This document shows, one piece after another, positions 10,216 through 21,039 of a stretch of 64,000 nucleotides of DNA. The notes beneath the pieces are model-generated. The model worked only from the letters and a program-made list of their open reading frames with translations. It did no database searches and was not told where the DNA came from. Within the stretch, counting starts at the first letter, position 1, and every line of letters starts with the position of its first letter. The translations under genes were made by a program, and so were the position numbers. Origin of the DNA: Isoetes taiwanensis (taxonomy: Eukaryota; Streptophyta; Lycopodiopsida; Isoetales; Isoetaceae); contig JAJEKV010000001.1 of the NCBI GenBank assembly GCA_021234155.1, forward strand, positions 30,458,177 through 30,522,176, given 5' to 3'.

Positions 10216-10372
10216 ATATTTAGCATTATAACAGGGGTTTTTTTTTGTGATTTTATACGCTTTTTGGCATGGTTTTCCTATGATTTTAGTGTTGTATTCA
10301 TTGGGCCATACTAAATAGTATTTCTAGAGGGCGACTTTTTTGGAGCGTTGATCTGGATTACCTTCAACAATC
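10216..10372 (+). repeat. Shared element terminus (copy 1), MULE-like candidate
   Basis: About 150 bp starting TTTAGCATTATAACAGGGG and passing through TACTAAATAGTATTTCTAGAG matches 29972-30110 in the same orientation. Sequences to the left are unrelated (dispersed repeat here, recombinase gene there), and sequences to the right differ too. That pattern fits a conserved long terminal repeat of an element carrying variable cargo, such as a Pack-MULE. I found no inverted partner. Confidence 0.4.
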
Positions 10373-11524
10373 TAACGGTTGTTATTTTGAGCTCCTTATT
10401 CATATGCATCAAACCAGAAAAAATCTCTTCTCTTAAAAGTTCTTGTGGTGGTATTATCGATCCGTCCTGTTGATCCGTCTTGATCTGTCCTCATTCAACA
10501 GTTTTGGTATGCAAGATTTTGCTTTTGTGTTTGCGAACAATGTTTTCTGTTTTAATCGTATTTGGAATCGTGTTTTTTATAAAAAACCGTTCTTATTCTG
10601 TTTTTGTTCTTCATTCATCTTCTTAAAACATTTCAGATTTGGTGTTGTGTTATTTGGTCTTGCTTTTCAGAATCCGAAACATGCAGGCAAATATTTAGCA
10701 TGCAAAATTGGAGATGGAGACAGATCTTGCAGTTTTTCCCTATGTTTATCTTCCTCAACTTCACCTCTGAAAAGCATTCGCCCCTTAGTCCGAAACTGGA
10801 GCCATGAATATCTAGCCTGCCATAGCCAGAATCTGCATGCCAGGGCCATTACGACACAACCAATTTGCCTCATAACAGTACTTGTTCACTGCTGTGGTCT
10901 TCAATCCGGCACTTTTTGGCTTTGCTTCAAACCCTCGCAAGCATAAGTTTCCTCAAATCGGCTAGTTTGGACCTGTGAAAGGCCTGATTTACGCTGGATT
11001 ATGGCTTCTTGGCTCGACCCAGCAGTTTTGACATGTTGTAGGACCGTCTTTTCCCCCTGCTCTGGCATATATAGTTCTTCAAAGATCTGGGAGGCAAATC
11101 TGAATCAAGGTTAGGGATGCAATTCCCTACAGCTTGGCCGCCATAGACCTATTCGATCGGATCTCCATGTCTTGAAGCAAGCAGCTGCCATCATCGAATG
11201 CAGAAACCCTAACCGTGCCCTAATTTCTAAAGTCTCGAAAATCCCATTCTTTCCTTAACTATTTCCCTTTAAAATTTTAAATGTCGCCCTTCCTTTCAAT
11301 ATCTAGTGCCCATTCTTTAAGCTTCAAAACTTAAAATCTCACTCTTCCTTTCAATATCTACCATTATGCTAGATATTGGCCATTGTTTTACTATGCAAAA
11401 ATAAAATGCTACAATATCTACCAATATCTAACATCATAACATCTACTATATTAGTTTTTATGATTTACTAGTATTAGAAGCTCGTGTTACTCATATTATT
11501 ACTACCATTACGAGTTATTAACCA
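10373..11524. other. Possible captured or host sequence, no gene recognised
   Basis: The sequence has ordinary composition and several short frames, the longest from 10443 to 10946 on the plus strand, but none resembles a known protein. Around 11240-11400 short AT-rich phrases (CTTTCAATATCTA) repeat. If the terminus at 10216 belongs to a cargo-carrying element, this would be its cargo. Confidence 0.3.
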
Positions 11525-11545
11525 TTGTGTTGTGTTGATATAGAT

Positions 11546-13198
11546 ATTACAATGAGACGAATGGCACGAAACAGACGAGGTCCAGGCTCAACATCACGAA
11601 CGAGAGTCATGCAGGCAGAAGGCATCACGTATGAGATAAATCACCATGCACAAGAAAATGTCGTCGAAGCTGAAGAGGCGCAAATCAACGAACGTGTCGA
11701 GGTATTTTGCAACACATTACATCTAAATAAGTCTCCGCCACGTCAAGATCCTGGACCATCTAGCCCTATTAGAGATTGCAGTCCTGTCAGGCAGACAAGA
11801 AAAGGAAAGCAACCCTTATTGAAGATGATGATACAGATTTGATTAGTATTCATACGTCTAGCCCAAGTGACACAGATTATTCTGAAAATAACCAAAGAAA
11901 AAAAAAAAGAAAAAGAACAAAGAAGCAGGGGAAGAACAAGAAATAACGTAAAACTAAAGGGCCAATTGGTGGAGATATATCCATAACAATAGGAATTGGG
12001 GGCACAGATGTTGATCCAAAATTGATAGACAATATCTTAGAGTTCTTTATTGAGCATTGTCATGCATGATTAGTTGCAACAGAGCGTGGATCAAATCTAG
12101 ATCATTTACACTTCCAAGCCACAGCCAAACTCAAAACAGTAGGAGTCTGTGGTGCTGCAGCATGAAAGACTTTGGAAAGCCTCATTTCAATGTACGCATG
12201 CATAATGTCTCATCAGCAGAATTGATGAGAGGGAAAGAAAGATATGCGATGTATGGAGCAGGAGAAATCAAAGATGAGATTTGTCTAGATCCTAAAAACT
12301 TACTCCTCAAAATCCGTCACTTTGTGAATTATCGCATGGCCAATCGTCGTAAGCCACCCCTGACATTCACAATCACAGAGATGATCAAGACAAGAAAGTT
12401 CTATCTCAACACACAATGGGCTATACCTACTAATGGCCAAAACATAGACCAAAGAAAAGTTGAAGCTGCATATGAGCTAATAATGAACCCATTCCAAGCA
12501 ACCCATGAGAAAGTATCGTTAGTTCTTTATGGGCCACCGAATAATGATCCAGCACGCCCGTCAAGAGCCCGTAGCAGTAATCCATTTGCTAATCCACTAA
12601 GGTACTTTGACGAGCACCAACATGTTAACGAAGATCCCGACGAAATCATTGAAGCACATATTGCAGACAGACTCCAAAACACAATTGTAGTTGGAGATTT
12701 GGGTGATAACAAAATTATCCTCACCAACTGGAACTCATCTTTTGCAGTAGAGTGACACTTACGGGTATTGAATAGAATACTATAGTAATTGTCATCTAGT
12801 TTAATATCTAGTATAATAACATATTATTTCATTACGTTTTCATTTGCTCAATCTCATCAATTTGTTTTATTAACATGCAGGTTATAGAAGCCCCCAATGA
12901 ATCACCTCCACGTGACATCCACGTCATTCCTGAAGTAAGCAATAATGTGGAGCCCGAAATTATCATAGTACCAGAAAGCCCAACAGTTGAAGTTCAAGTT
13001 CAATTAGTTCCTCCGCCATCAGCACAACCACCACCTCCACATGGCAAGGACCCTATTGACGTTATGTCACTGTGGTTAGTTGGGACATGCGCTCGTCTAT
13101 GCAACAAATCCGTAACGCACTGAACTCAATTGGGAACTTCATTCTTGATGCGCACATTCGTTTGGACATAGATCAGCGGAGGCAATTACGTGCGCAAG
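11546..13198 (+). pseudogene. Decayed HUH-endonuclease gene (Replitron-like replication initiator)
   Basis: The plus strand encodes, in order: an Arg/Ser-rich leader (from 11551); an acidic then Lys-rich segment (11821-11940); a block ISITIGIGGTDVDPKLIDNI (11971-12030); LVATERG (12070-12090); and HLHFQ (12103-12117), an H-hydrophobic-H metal-binding motif. Next, in another frame, come KDFGKPHFNVRMHNV (12165-12209), an ERYAMYGAGEIKDE block and a helical region to 12540. This order (strand with GIGG, helix, ERG, HUH strand, then a KD-GK block) is that of HUH Rep proteins. The match to Replitron proteins is by recollection, not search. Stops at 11944 and 12067 and frameshifts near 11815 and 12150 show decay. 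The Tyr expected just before KDFGK appears as Cys. Likely introns exist, for example an acceptor before 12881 and a donor at 13199. The tail is proline-rich. No helicase is present, arguing against a Helitron. Confidence 0.55.
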
Positions 13199-13368
13199 TA
13201 AATTACATTATGCTATAATATTATAGTTACTTATTATGCTTCATATTAGTATTTGTTTTTATTTGTTGTAATGCTACATATTAGACATTGCTACATGTTT
13301 AACATGTTTTACATGTTTTTACCTATGTTTGCTTTTGTTAGGGCCCGAAGGGCCCAACTTTTTTTTAG

Positions 13369-13836
13369 TATAACAACCAACACATAACTACCATTAACAT
13401 TAATTAATACAACCATTGGGTCCAACACATTTAAATTAAAATCCCCCTTAAACCCCCTTTGGTTTGGGTGCATATTCACACCGGGGGTGACGTAGGGCAG
13501 CGAGAGCCCTTATAATTATATCTTGCACGTACAAAATCAACACCATATAGTATATTGCTTGAAATATTACAGTATTTTGCAAATCTTGTTATACAGTATA
13601 ACAAATTTTGTAAATCCATACCCCACAAACGAGGAACTTTGTGTACGGTGTAGATTAAGGAATAAGGCGTGAAAATGCCTGTCCAACAGCTCTCGGTGCC
13701 CGGAGTTACCCCCGTGTGAATATGCACCCAAACCAAAGGGGGTTTAAGGGGGATTTTAATTTAAATGTGTTGGACCCAATGGTTGTATTAATTAATGTTA
13801 ATAGTAATTATGTGTTGGTTGTTATGTGTTGTTATA
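13369..13836. mobile_element. Foldback MITE, 468 bp with arms over 100 bp
   Basis: The left arm (TATAACAACCAACACATAA..., 13369 to about 13487) and right arm (about 13706-13836) are nearly perfect inverted repeats. They include GGGTCCAACACATTTAAATT and CCCCCTTAAACCCCCTTTGG on the left and their complements on the right. The central 215 bp is unrelated and AT-rich. A clear target duplication could not be identified. It lies just downstream of the HUH-endonuclease relic and may have interrupted its next exon. Confidence 0.75.
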
Positions 13837-14020
13837 CCAAAGGGGGTGTGTATCAATGACATGGCACTATCAAGGGTGGGGAACTTCATCGAAACAAGGG
13901 CCAAGATTTATTGTGAAAAATATAAATATTTTAAAGAGACAAACTCTCTTCCTCTTTCCCATTCATCTCATTTCTTGTAAAAGGTTTGTGGCAGGGCCTG
14001 ATGGAGGAAAGTGAGAGGTT
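13837..14020 (+). repeat. Second copy of the 9.9-kb dispersed repeat
   Basis: The text from GTATCAATGACATGGCACTA (13851) to about 13950 matches 9903-10005 closely, and the similarity resumes around AAGGTTTGTGG (compare AAGAGGGTGGTG at 10033). Confidence 0.6.
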
Positions 14021-14070
14021 CTCCATCACAAGGTTTGAGCTTTGAATGATGTTTCCATTTTATGTACTAG

Positions 14071-14225
14071 GTAATCTATGGGGTTGTTGGTTTTACGCCC
14101 CGTAAAATCACAGTGGCACCCCCAGATGAGGGGGCCGACGAGCGACGGCAGCCGCGAGTCGCCGCCGAGGCTGGCGGCGCCGCTGTGATTTTACGAGGGC
14201 GTAAAACCAAAACCCCATAGATTAC
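14071..14225. mobile_element. Short MITE with GC-rich loop, 155 bp
   Basis: GTAATCTATGGGGTT at 14071 pairs with AACCCCATAGATTAC ending at 14225. The inverted repeat extends about 43 bp through GGTTTTACGCCC and GTAAAATCACAG with few mismatches. The loop (14113-14180) is very rich in CpG, unlike the AT-rich surroundings. A separate small hairpin follows at 14228-14257 (GGACGTAAT...ATTACGTCC). Confidence 0.75.
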
Positions 14226-14432
14226 TGGACGTAATGCATGGTGGGGGAAATTACGTCCGGCATTTCCCTCTATAGTTCTCTTGCAAAGCATCCCACTACT
14301 CCGGCGAGGCGTTAGTCCGGCGAGGCGCCATGGCGCCTGTATGCCGCTAGAAGTATGAAGTTCTTTCCTAGTTTGGCAAGATTTTAGGCATGTTTTTGTA
14401 TCAGACATCTTCTTATGATCGTTTCTTGCTTG

Positions 14433-14683
14433 CAGGTATTGCAAAATCGATTTCTAAAGTCGTCCAAGACGCGAAAGGTACATGCATTGTTTGTCCAAGA
14501 CATTTGCATCAATTTATTTCTCCCGTTATTGATTTTTCTGTGCATTTTGTCTTTCTTTTCTCACTCCAGTTTGTTGACGACAGAAGGCTCATGGTTGTGC
14601 AGGCGGACATCGAGGTTTAGGTCACTCTAGTTTGTTGACAACAGAAGGCTCACGGCTGTGCAAGCGGACATCGAGGTTTAGGT
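14433..14683 (+). CDS. Probable short exons, one duplicated in tandem
   Basis: After a TTGCTTGCAG acceptor (14435) a 42-nt stretch ends at GAAAG before GTACATGC, a plausible exon and donor. At 14562-14622 and 14623-14683 lies a 61-bp tandem duplication. Each copy contains an acceptor (CTCCAG or CTCTAG), the 45-nt stretch TTTGTTGACRACAGAAGGCT... and a GTTTAGGT donor. The duplicated unit is therefore an exon with its splice sites. It lies upstream, on the same strand, of the Crypton-like gene at 28.0 kb, with only a solo LTR between, so these could be its 5' exons. No protein family is recognisable from such short pieces. Confidence 0.35.
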
Positions 14684-15000
14684 ACAGAAGATAAGATGAG
14701 TTCGTTTGAGTTTGTAGGGGACGGATTTTAGTGCTGCACTACAGATCTGCTTCAGGAGAACGACTCAGACATCAAAGTACTGTTGTAGAAATGAAATAAT
14801 TGCATTCATGTTATTCTCATCCATTCTTTATTCAAGAAATCCTTATCTTATTCTCATCCTCATCCTCATCTAAGAACTGCATTCTCATCCATTTTTCATC
14901 CGAGAAATGCATTCTCATCTATGTTTTCATCCAAGAAATGCATTAATCTTCTTGCTTAATCTATGTTTTCATCATTATATTACTCTTCTTGCTTGCTTTT
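14684..15000. other. Intron-like or intergenic sequence before the solo LTR
   Basis: CATCC-rich short repeats (ATTCTCATCC, ATCCAAGAAATGCATT) and T-rich sequence with no coding frame. It ends in CTTTT, the left target duplication of the LTR starting at 15001. Confidence 0.6.
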
Positions 15001-16223
15001 TGTTGACCCTCAACCTGGCTTAGAGAGTCAAACACAAGAAGCCAACTCGAGTTTTCACTCAAGTTGGGGTTAGAACCTCCAGATCACTTAAGGTGATCAA
15101 TCTACACAAGAATTTTCCAAAGAAAAAGCTCAGTCACAGAGTTTTCACACCTTTCCCAATTCTGGAATTTGGACCCTTTACTCAAATCGATGCACATCTC
15201 ATATAAAGACTGATTTCCAAGGTCAGATGACTGTGACTTGTTCAGAAAGGTTGTAGGCAAGCAAGGATAAAGATCTTGACCAAGTCTGAGTTTTAATTTG
15301 TAAGATATTCGATCTCAAAGTTGGGTCAAATTTTGGTCAATACCAGTCAAAACTAAAAACAGAGCTCAGAGTTTTGTAACTTGAGTTGTGGGTTGAAATT
15401 TGGAGAAATTCCAAAACTAAAATGCAATATAGACCTCAAAGGTAAGGTGCATGCTGCCAAATCATGATTTGAGTCACTAAAACTATTTCTTTGGCACTGT
15501 TTTGTGGATATCAGTCTAAATTTGTATCAGACAGAATGCAAAAAATGGTAACTTGAGTTTGGAATGGGATTTTTTCGAAATTTTTGTGCACACAGGTGCA
15601 AATAAAATGGGAGATGAAGTGCAGATGGTCATATGCAAGAAAAAATAAGGGAATTCTTCACTGTAAAAATGTTTGTGATGCAAAAATACTAAAGGATCAT
15701 GACAGTCGAGTTTTTGAATACTTGGCAATCAATTTTCATTGATATGAAGGTAATACAAGGTGAATAAGAATCTTAGGAACATAGATCAATCATCAAAATA
15801 GCTTAGAAGGTCAATAAGTAGTATCAAATCAATAATATCAGTCAAATCTTCTCAGATTAGACTGTGGAACACTCAGAGACTTCAAGAACGTCTTCAGATC
15901 ATGCTCAGCATGTATCGATGTCGAGGTTTGATGCGTCTGGGCCTTCAAGAAAATTCTTTTGTCGAATCCCATGTATATATCTTAGTTTTCAAATGTTTGC
16001 TTAATCTTAGCCTTGATTGATGGGTTTATTCGGTTCTTAAAGAGCGGGAAGGTGAAAATAGGTAGGTTCCGAGAGCTGTGGTGCCAAATCCGGCGAGATT
16101 CGAGGTTGAAGCAGAAATTTAGGGTTCTTGGCTGTATTTTTTCAAAAATAGCGCGATACGGTTCCGTATTTTTGCCCGTATATCCATGGAATATGCTGTA
16201 TTCTTTAATTTTGCAAAGCTAAG

Positions 16224-18549
16224 TGTTGCCCTGCTATGGCAACATGGCAAAGGCCAGCAAATCTTATTTATGTTGCAGGGAAAAGAAGATACTATGTTGA
16301 AGAACCAAGTGAAGACATTGAACTGGAATCAAGGTTACACATTGAGAGGATCTAAGCATCTAGAAGTTTGGAAGACCCCTATGAAGTTTGCAAGCTATTA
16401 AAGTGGTATCTTTTCTCCCTCATATTGTCATTTCTATTCCCTTACCTTATACTCCACATCTCCAACATTCCAACACCCCATACTATCATACACCTCACAC
16501 ATAGCCTTTTGTTCCATAGTTGACCTACCACTACCTAGGGCACATTTGCAAAGTTGTTACACCAAAGGATTGCCTAAGCATCAAGTGCTACATCATCTTT
16601 TTCATCATATCATTCCACTATCACACACTCCATACCATGTGGCAAAAAAGAGGGGGCATTTTATGCTATACAAAAAAAAAAAAAGGGAAAGAAAGGAAAA
16701 GCTAAACACGAGTTTGCCTAGTCACTACCTCCAAGTGACATGGCATGATGACTAGATACATATGTCATCACTTACAAAGCCACATTGGTCCACTCATCAT
16801 TTGCCACTTCCACAAGTCATTCACCAAGTTGCCACCTAAGCAACAAGTGTCCACATCACCACATCACTCCATACCATTACATCACTTAACACCATTACAT
16901 CATTCCACATCATCACATCACCTTGCATCATCAAATGATGACTAGGCAAATGTTGACCAAACCCAAAAAGATGGTCAACCATGAGATTGAAGTGATTGAC
17001 AAATGTGCCCATTAGCCTTGTTTTTCCTCCATGCCACCTCACCAAATCCCATGTCTAATACCTACTAATTTTTCCACAAAAATCAAAGTATTGCATTTGA
17101 AAGTTTGATGATACCACCTGATAGCCCTCATGAAGTCATGCCAGCTGGCACAAAAAATTTTGAAAAACGAGTGTGCATTGGTCTTCTAAATGGTTGTCTT
17201 GGGAAGCGTGCTTCATTTAAAAAATGGCAAAACCTACCTACATCTACCCCCCTATCTATCTACCCTCTCATCCTCTGCCAAGTGGCGTCCCCCCTGGCAT
17301 GCCAAGTCGAAACACGAGCCGAGCTTGGCGTGGGAGAAGACCACGTAATCAAGAGAGATGAAAATAGATCTCTATTTATACCTTGGCTTATTTTTTGATT
17401 CTTGCCTGTGGGATAATTGTTCTCAAGAAAACTTCGAACCCTAAAACCTAGCTTGCCAAGAACTGATTTTTTCTTCGATCAAACTGAACAATCATTGCAG
17501 TGGCCAACCACTTCTGTCCTGCTACAGCCAAAGAAGTACCTAAACCAACCAAAAACATGGCCAAGATCCCGAATTTGCCAAGATCCGGCCGGAAACAGAG
17601 TTTTTTTAAAAGGGGATTCATTCGATGAAAAATTCGTGGGCTTTTGCGCGATTCAAAGACGAAGTACCTGAAGTGTGAAGTCGGAATTGATGCTGAGAGT
17701 TCCTCCTGCCTTAAGAGATTGATCCTGGGGCACATTATGATTGATTTGTATCCAAAACTTCATGATTTGTGTATTTTAGAGATGTCCTGTTGATTGATCA
17801 CCTTGATCATTGACATGATATCAAATGTGATGACTTTGATTCCAGTTTAATGAAAATCTGACCTTGGAAAATATCGTTTGATGCATTTATATTTGAATCA
17901 ACTCTATAAATAGGAAGAAAAAGCCATACCTCTGCATCTAGTTGCATGCAAAAGCTCTAGCTGCATTAGTACGACCATTCAGGAAAGGAAAAGCTAAGAA
18001 AAAAGAGAAGAAAGATCAACCTGTTGATGTTTTATAGTCTGTCTCATTCTTCATGAACATTAGATGCTCAGACATGCTTCCCAAATTGCAGACTGAATTC
18101 TTCGATCTTGAAAATAGCATGCTCTTATTGTGCAGACTTCGTGTTCACTGTCTGAATTTAGTTGCATAAAGAATTCATCACCATTCTTATTTGGCAAAAT
18201 TTAGTGCACTGTCCAGTCCATTGACCAATTTCTGACTTGGTCAAGAATCATTATTTCTCACCAACCGTGAAGCTTCTATGCATAGACTTTCTACAGCACT
18301 TTCTTCAGATATCATGATGGCATGCAATGCTTGTTTGGGTTCAGAATGTCGAGCACATTGATCTCTGTGCCTATTAGAGTAAGACTAGTTTTTCTGGCTT
18401 TTGGGAAACTAGTGAAATCTTGTTTTCTGGAAGTTTAAGAACAGATATTTCAGCACAGAGTGATCACCTCAAGTGATCTGGAGGTCCTAGACCAAGATTA
18501 GTGCTTCTTTGACCTGAGGTTGGTGGCTTAGCCAGGTTTGCCATCAACA
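16224..18549 (+). repeat. 5' LTR of the nested gypsy element
   Basis: The LTR runs TGTTGCCCTGCTATGGCAACA... to ...CCAGGTTTGCCATCAACA. It contains an A run (about 16670-16684), a CATCA-rich region (16785-16945) and a TATA element at 17905. The start is itself a small hairpin (TGTTGCC/GGCAACA), shared with other LTRs of this family in the window. Confidence 0.93.
17905..17913 (+). promoter_or_regulatory. TATA box of the gypsy LTR
   Basis: TATAAATAG lies about 640 bp before the LTR end, in a position that fits the U3/R promoter. The same motif is at 26511 in the 3' LTR. A weaker alternative is CTATTTATACC at about 17371. Confidence 0.55.
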
Positions 18550-18552
18550 TTT

Positions 18553-18572
18553 TGGAGGTCCTACCGAGATTT
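18553..18572 (+). promoter_or_regulatory. Primer-binding site, tRNA-Gln type
   Basis: TGGAGGTCCTACCGAGATTT follows the LTR after three T's. It complements the CCA-containing 3' end of plant tRNA-Gln with one or two mismatches by my recollection of that tRNA. The same site, more diverged, follows the LTR at 50484. Confidence 0.7.
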
Positions 18573-18594
18573 CCACCTGGTTTACAAAGAACTC

Positions 18595-20628
18595 ATGGCT
18601 CCTAGAAGAAGTGAACAGCAAGAAGCTCCAGAACCATTGGAACCACAAGGAGTACCTGTTGTGGCTGTGGGACAACCAAATTGTGCAATCCCACAGTATT
18701 TTGAGCTAAGTTTGCCCATTACTCCACCCATATTTGAACCAACTATGAATGCTAACCATTTTCTGAAGGTATTTGATGAATATTATAGAGATTATGGTTG
18801 TAAAAAGGGCTGTAGGTTTTCTGAGTTTAAGAGATGCATGAAATCTGATGAGGCATATGCTTGGTGTGAGCATGTGACCTCAGTTATGGGTACTGACACA
18901 TATGAGAGTCTTGTGCAGCAATTTCTAGCTAGGTTTGGCAAGCTGTCTGCCCCTCAAGAGCTAGCAAACGAGTTACAGACTTTTTGTATAAGGGCAGGTG
19001 AAAGTATTAACCACTATGTGGAAAGGTTTAGTGCATACCTGAGGAAATGCCAAAAGAGTCAGGTACCTACTCCCACACTCTATTTTGTGGCTGCTTTCAT
19101 TAAAGGACTGTCACCAAGACCTAAGGTGCACAGGAAGATGCTAAAAATTCAAAATCAGGAAGGTTTTGATACCATACACAAAGCTTTTGAAAAGGCAACT
19201 AAAATCTCTAATGATATGTCTTTTTTACCTGATAACCATGTAAACCATTGTGCTGACCCTTTTTATCCAGATTATGAGCAGGAGTATGAGCATGTGCCTG
19301 TGTATGCAGTGCAAAAAGAAAGAAGAAAATCCAAAGATGAAGAAGCTACACCTAAAATCAATGAATCCAAGAGTGAGATGGCCAAAATGTCTGAGACCAT
19401 TGCAGAACTGAGCAAACAACTTTTGGAGTTGAGAAACAAAAAAAAAACTTATCCTCCTTGTGCACATTGTTTCAAAGATACTCACCCTTCTGATATTTGC
19501 TATTACAGGGCATGCTTAAAATGTGGAAAGAAAGGTCATTTTGGAAAGATCTGCCCTGTGTGCAATTTCTGCAAGGAAATAGGTCATCTTGAAGACAAAT
19601 GTTTTGTCAAAGAATACTTTGACAAGCAGGACAAAGGCAAGAAATTGGAAGGAACATCTGCCATTAGGTTTGTGGAGGAATATGAGGAGCAGGAAGAGAT
19701 CATAGTGGTGCAAACAAGAAAAATGTTGGAAAATGGAACACCTGCAGATAAAGGTATGAGCAAGAACATCCCTGTCAACAAAGAAGTTCAGGTAATAGCT
19801 CCACCTCCTTTTGAGAAGTTTAATAAAAAGGACAAAGAGCTAGATGAGCTAGATATGATCCTAAAAAGTTCTAAAGTAAGCATAGATCTTCTCACGCTTC
19901 TCAGAATTGCACCTAGCTATAGAGAGAAAATATTAAAGTGTAATGATGTCGAACAGATTTCATTTACTGATGTGCATGAGACAGAGAAAGTGGTATTAAC
20001 TCAAGAAGAAAAAGATCCAGGTGCCTTTACTTGCTCAGCTAGTTTAGGTAACTTGCATCTGTCTAGGGTCTTGCTAGATGGAGGCTCCCCATTAAATGTC
20101 ATGCCTCAACATGTGATGAAGAAATGTGGTCTTGCTGTCACTCAACCATCACCTGTCATATTGAGGTCATTCTCCAATGCTAAAATAAAACCTATAGGAC
20201 TAGTAACAAAGGTGCCAATAGAAATTGAAGGTATAATTGTTGAGGCAAGTTTCATAGTTGTGGCTTTTGAAGATAACTGTGATGTGACTGACATATATGA
20301 CTTGTTGCTGGGAAGGAGGTGGTTGTCTACTGTAGATGCTAGACCTGTCTGGTCCAAGGGGCAGTGTACCATTTCAAATGGAGCAAGAACTGTAACTCTA
20401 TACAACAAAACAGGTGATGCTAATCTGTACAACTTTATAGAACAAGACATGTTGATTGAAGATGAGCCAGGTGTGTTGAAAATGCCTGTTTCTGTCTATA
20501 AACCAATAGAAGTCATACCCACCTGTCTAGATGACCTTGGTATGGAAGCAAAACTCAATAAAGGTGTGTTATGGTTTGATGGTGGAATTTCAATCAAATT
20601 GAATATAGCATCTTTCGCAAATTTGTAA
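18595..20628 (+). CDS. Gag and protease of the nested gypsy element
   Basis: The frame opens upstream at 18538 inside the LTR, but ATG 18595 (MAPRRSEQQEAPEP) is the likelier start because it follows the primer-binding site. A capsid-like region contains FLARFGKLSAPQELANELQ and INHYVERFSAYLRKC. A Lys/Glu-rich linker follows. Then come three zinc knuckles of CX2CX4HX4C form: CAHCFKDTHPSDIC, CLKCGKKGHFGKIC and CNFCKEIGHLEDKC (about 19459-19600). A retropepsin-like stretch follows with LLDGGSPLNVMP (about 20071) and a downstream DLLLGRRWLS block. The protein packages element RNA and processes the polyprotein. The frame ends at a stop shortly after WFDGGIS, the first motif of an RNase H domain that continues in another frame, so a frameshift interrupts the polyprotein here. 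Confidence 0.88.
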   Translation: MAPRRSEQQEAPEPLEPQGVPVVAVGQPNCAIPQYFELSLPITPPIFEPTMNANHFLKVFDEYYRDYGCKKGCRFSEFKRCMKSDEAYAWCEHVTSVMGTDTYESLVQQFLARFGKLSAPQELANELQTFCIRAGESINHYVERFSAYLRKCQKSQVPTPTLYFVAAFIKGLSPRPKVHRKMLKIQNQEGFDTIHKAFEKATKISNDMSFLPDNHVNHCADPFYPDYEQEYEHVPVYAVQKERRKSKDEEATPKINESKSEMAKMSETIAELSKQLLELRNKKKTYPPCAHCFKDTHPSDICYYRACLKCGKKGHFGKICPVCNFCKEIGHLEDKCFVKEYFDKQDKGKKLEGTSAIRFVEEYEEQEEIIVVQTRKMLENGTPADKGMSKNIPVNKEVQVIAPPPFEKFNKKDKELDELDMILKSSKVSIDLLTLLRIAPSYREKILKCNDVEQISFTDVHETEKVVLTQEEKDPGAFTCSASLGNLHLSRVLLDGGSPLNVMPQHVMKKCGLAVTQPSPVILRSFSNAKIKPIGLVTKVPIEIEGIIVEASFIVVAFEDNCDVTDIYDLLLGRRWLSTVDARPVWSKGQCTISNGARTVTLYNKTGDANLYNFIEQDMLIEDEPGVLKMPVSVYKPIEVIPTCLDDLGMEAKLNKGVLWFDGGISIKLNIASFANL

Positions 20629-20960
20629 TAAGAAACTCTGCCAATAAACTCTTATCCAAAGTTGGCAGAGTACATGAAGGAATCACTTCAAACATGGCTG
20701 AATATAAGGCACTTATAGCTGGCTTAGAAGAGTCTTTGGCTTTGGGTTTAACTAATGTATCTATCTTTGGCGACTCTCAACCGATTTGGAGGCAATGGGA
20801 TTGGAGAGTATCAGACCAAAAACCAAGACATGTCAGGACTCAAAGAAAGGGTATTGCAACTGCTGAGCAAGTTCAAGGCTTGGGAGATCAAACATATACC
20901 TAGGGAGGAGAATTGTGAGGCAGATGCACTTTGCAGAACTGTGCTCCTTGACTATTTGGC
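20570..20960 (+). pseudogene. Extra (archaeal-type) RNase H between protease and RT, frameshifted
   Basis: Four pieces of an archaeal/plant-type RNase H occur in order across three frames. WFDGG (catalytic Asp, 20574) ends the gag-protease frame. NMAEYKALIAGL (catalytic Glu, 20693) and IFGDSQ (catalytic Asp, 20763) lie in the next frame. HIPREENCEADAL (final Asp, 20893-20931) lies in the RT frame. The acquired RNase H of Tat-type elements is known; here it precedes RT. Two frameshifts, near 20610-20630 and 20795, disable this copy. The same arrangement is seen in the copies at 35554-35780 and 51520-51930, so the order is a family trait. Confidence 0.8.
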
Positions 20961-21039
20961 TGAGGGAGCTATAAATGAAGATGAATTGGACAAGGAAGAT
21001 GCAACACAGCTATATCCTATTCTGGTGATAGATGCACAG

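Noticed and set aside
11546-13198. Helitron interpretation of the HUH relic
   Set aside because: No helicase motifs were seen anywhere near, and no TC...CTRR ends were identified.
16745-17045. Paired 66-69-codon frames on both strands, repeated at 25351-25651
   Set aside because: They are translations of the CATCA-rich LTR segment. Their duplication reflects the two LTRs, not two genes.
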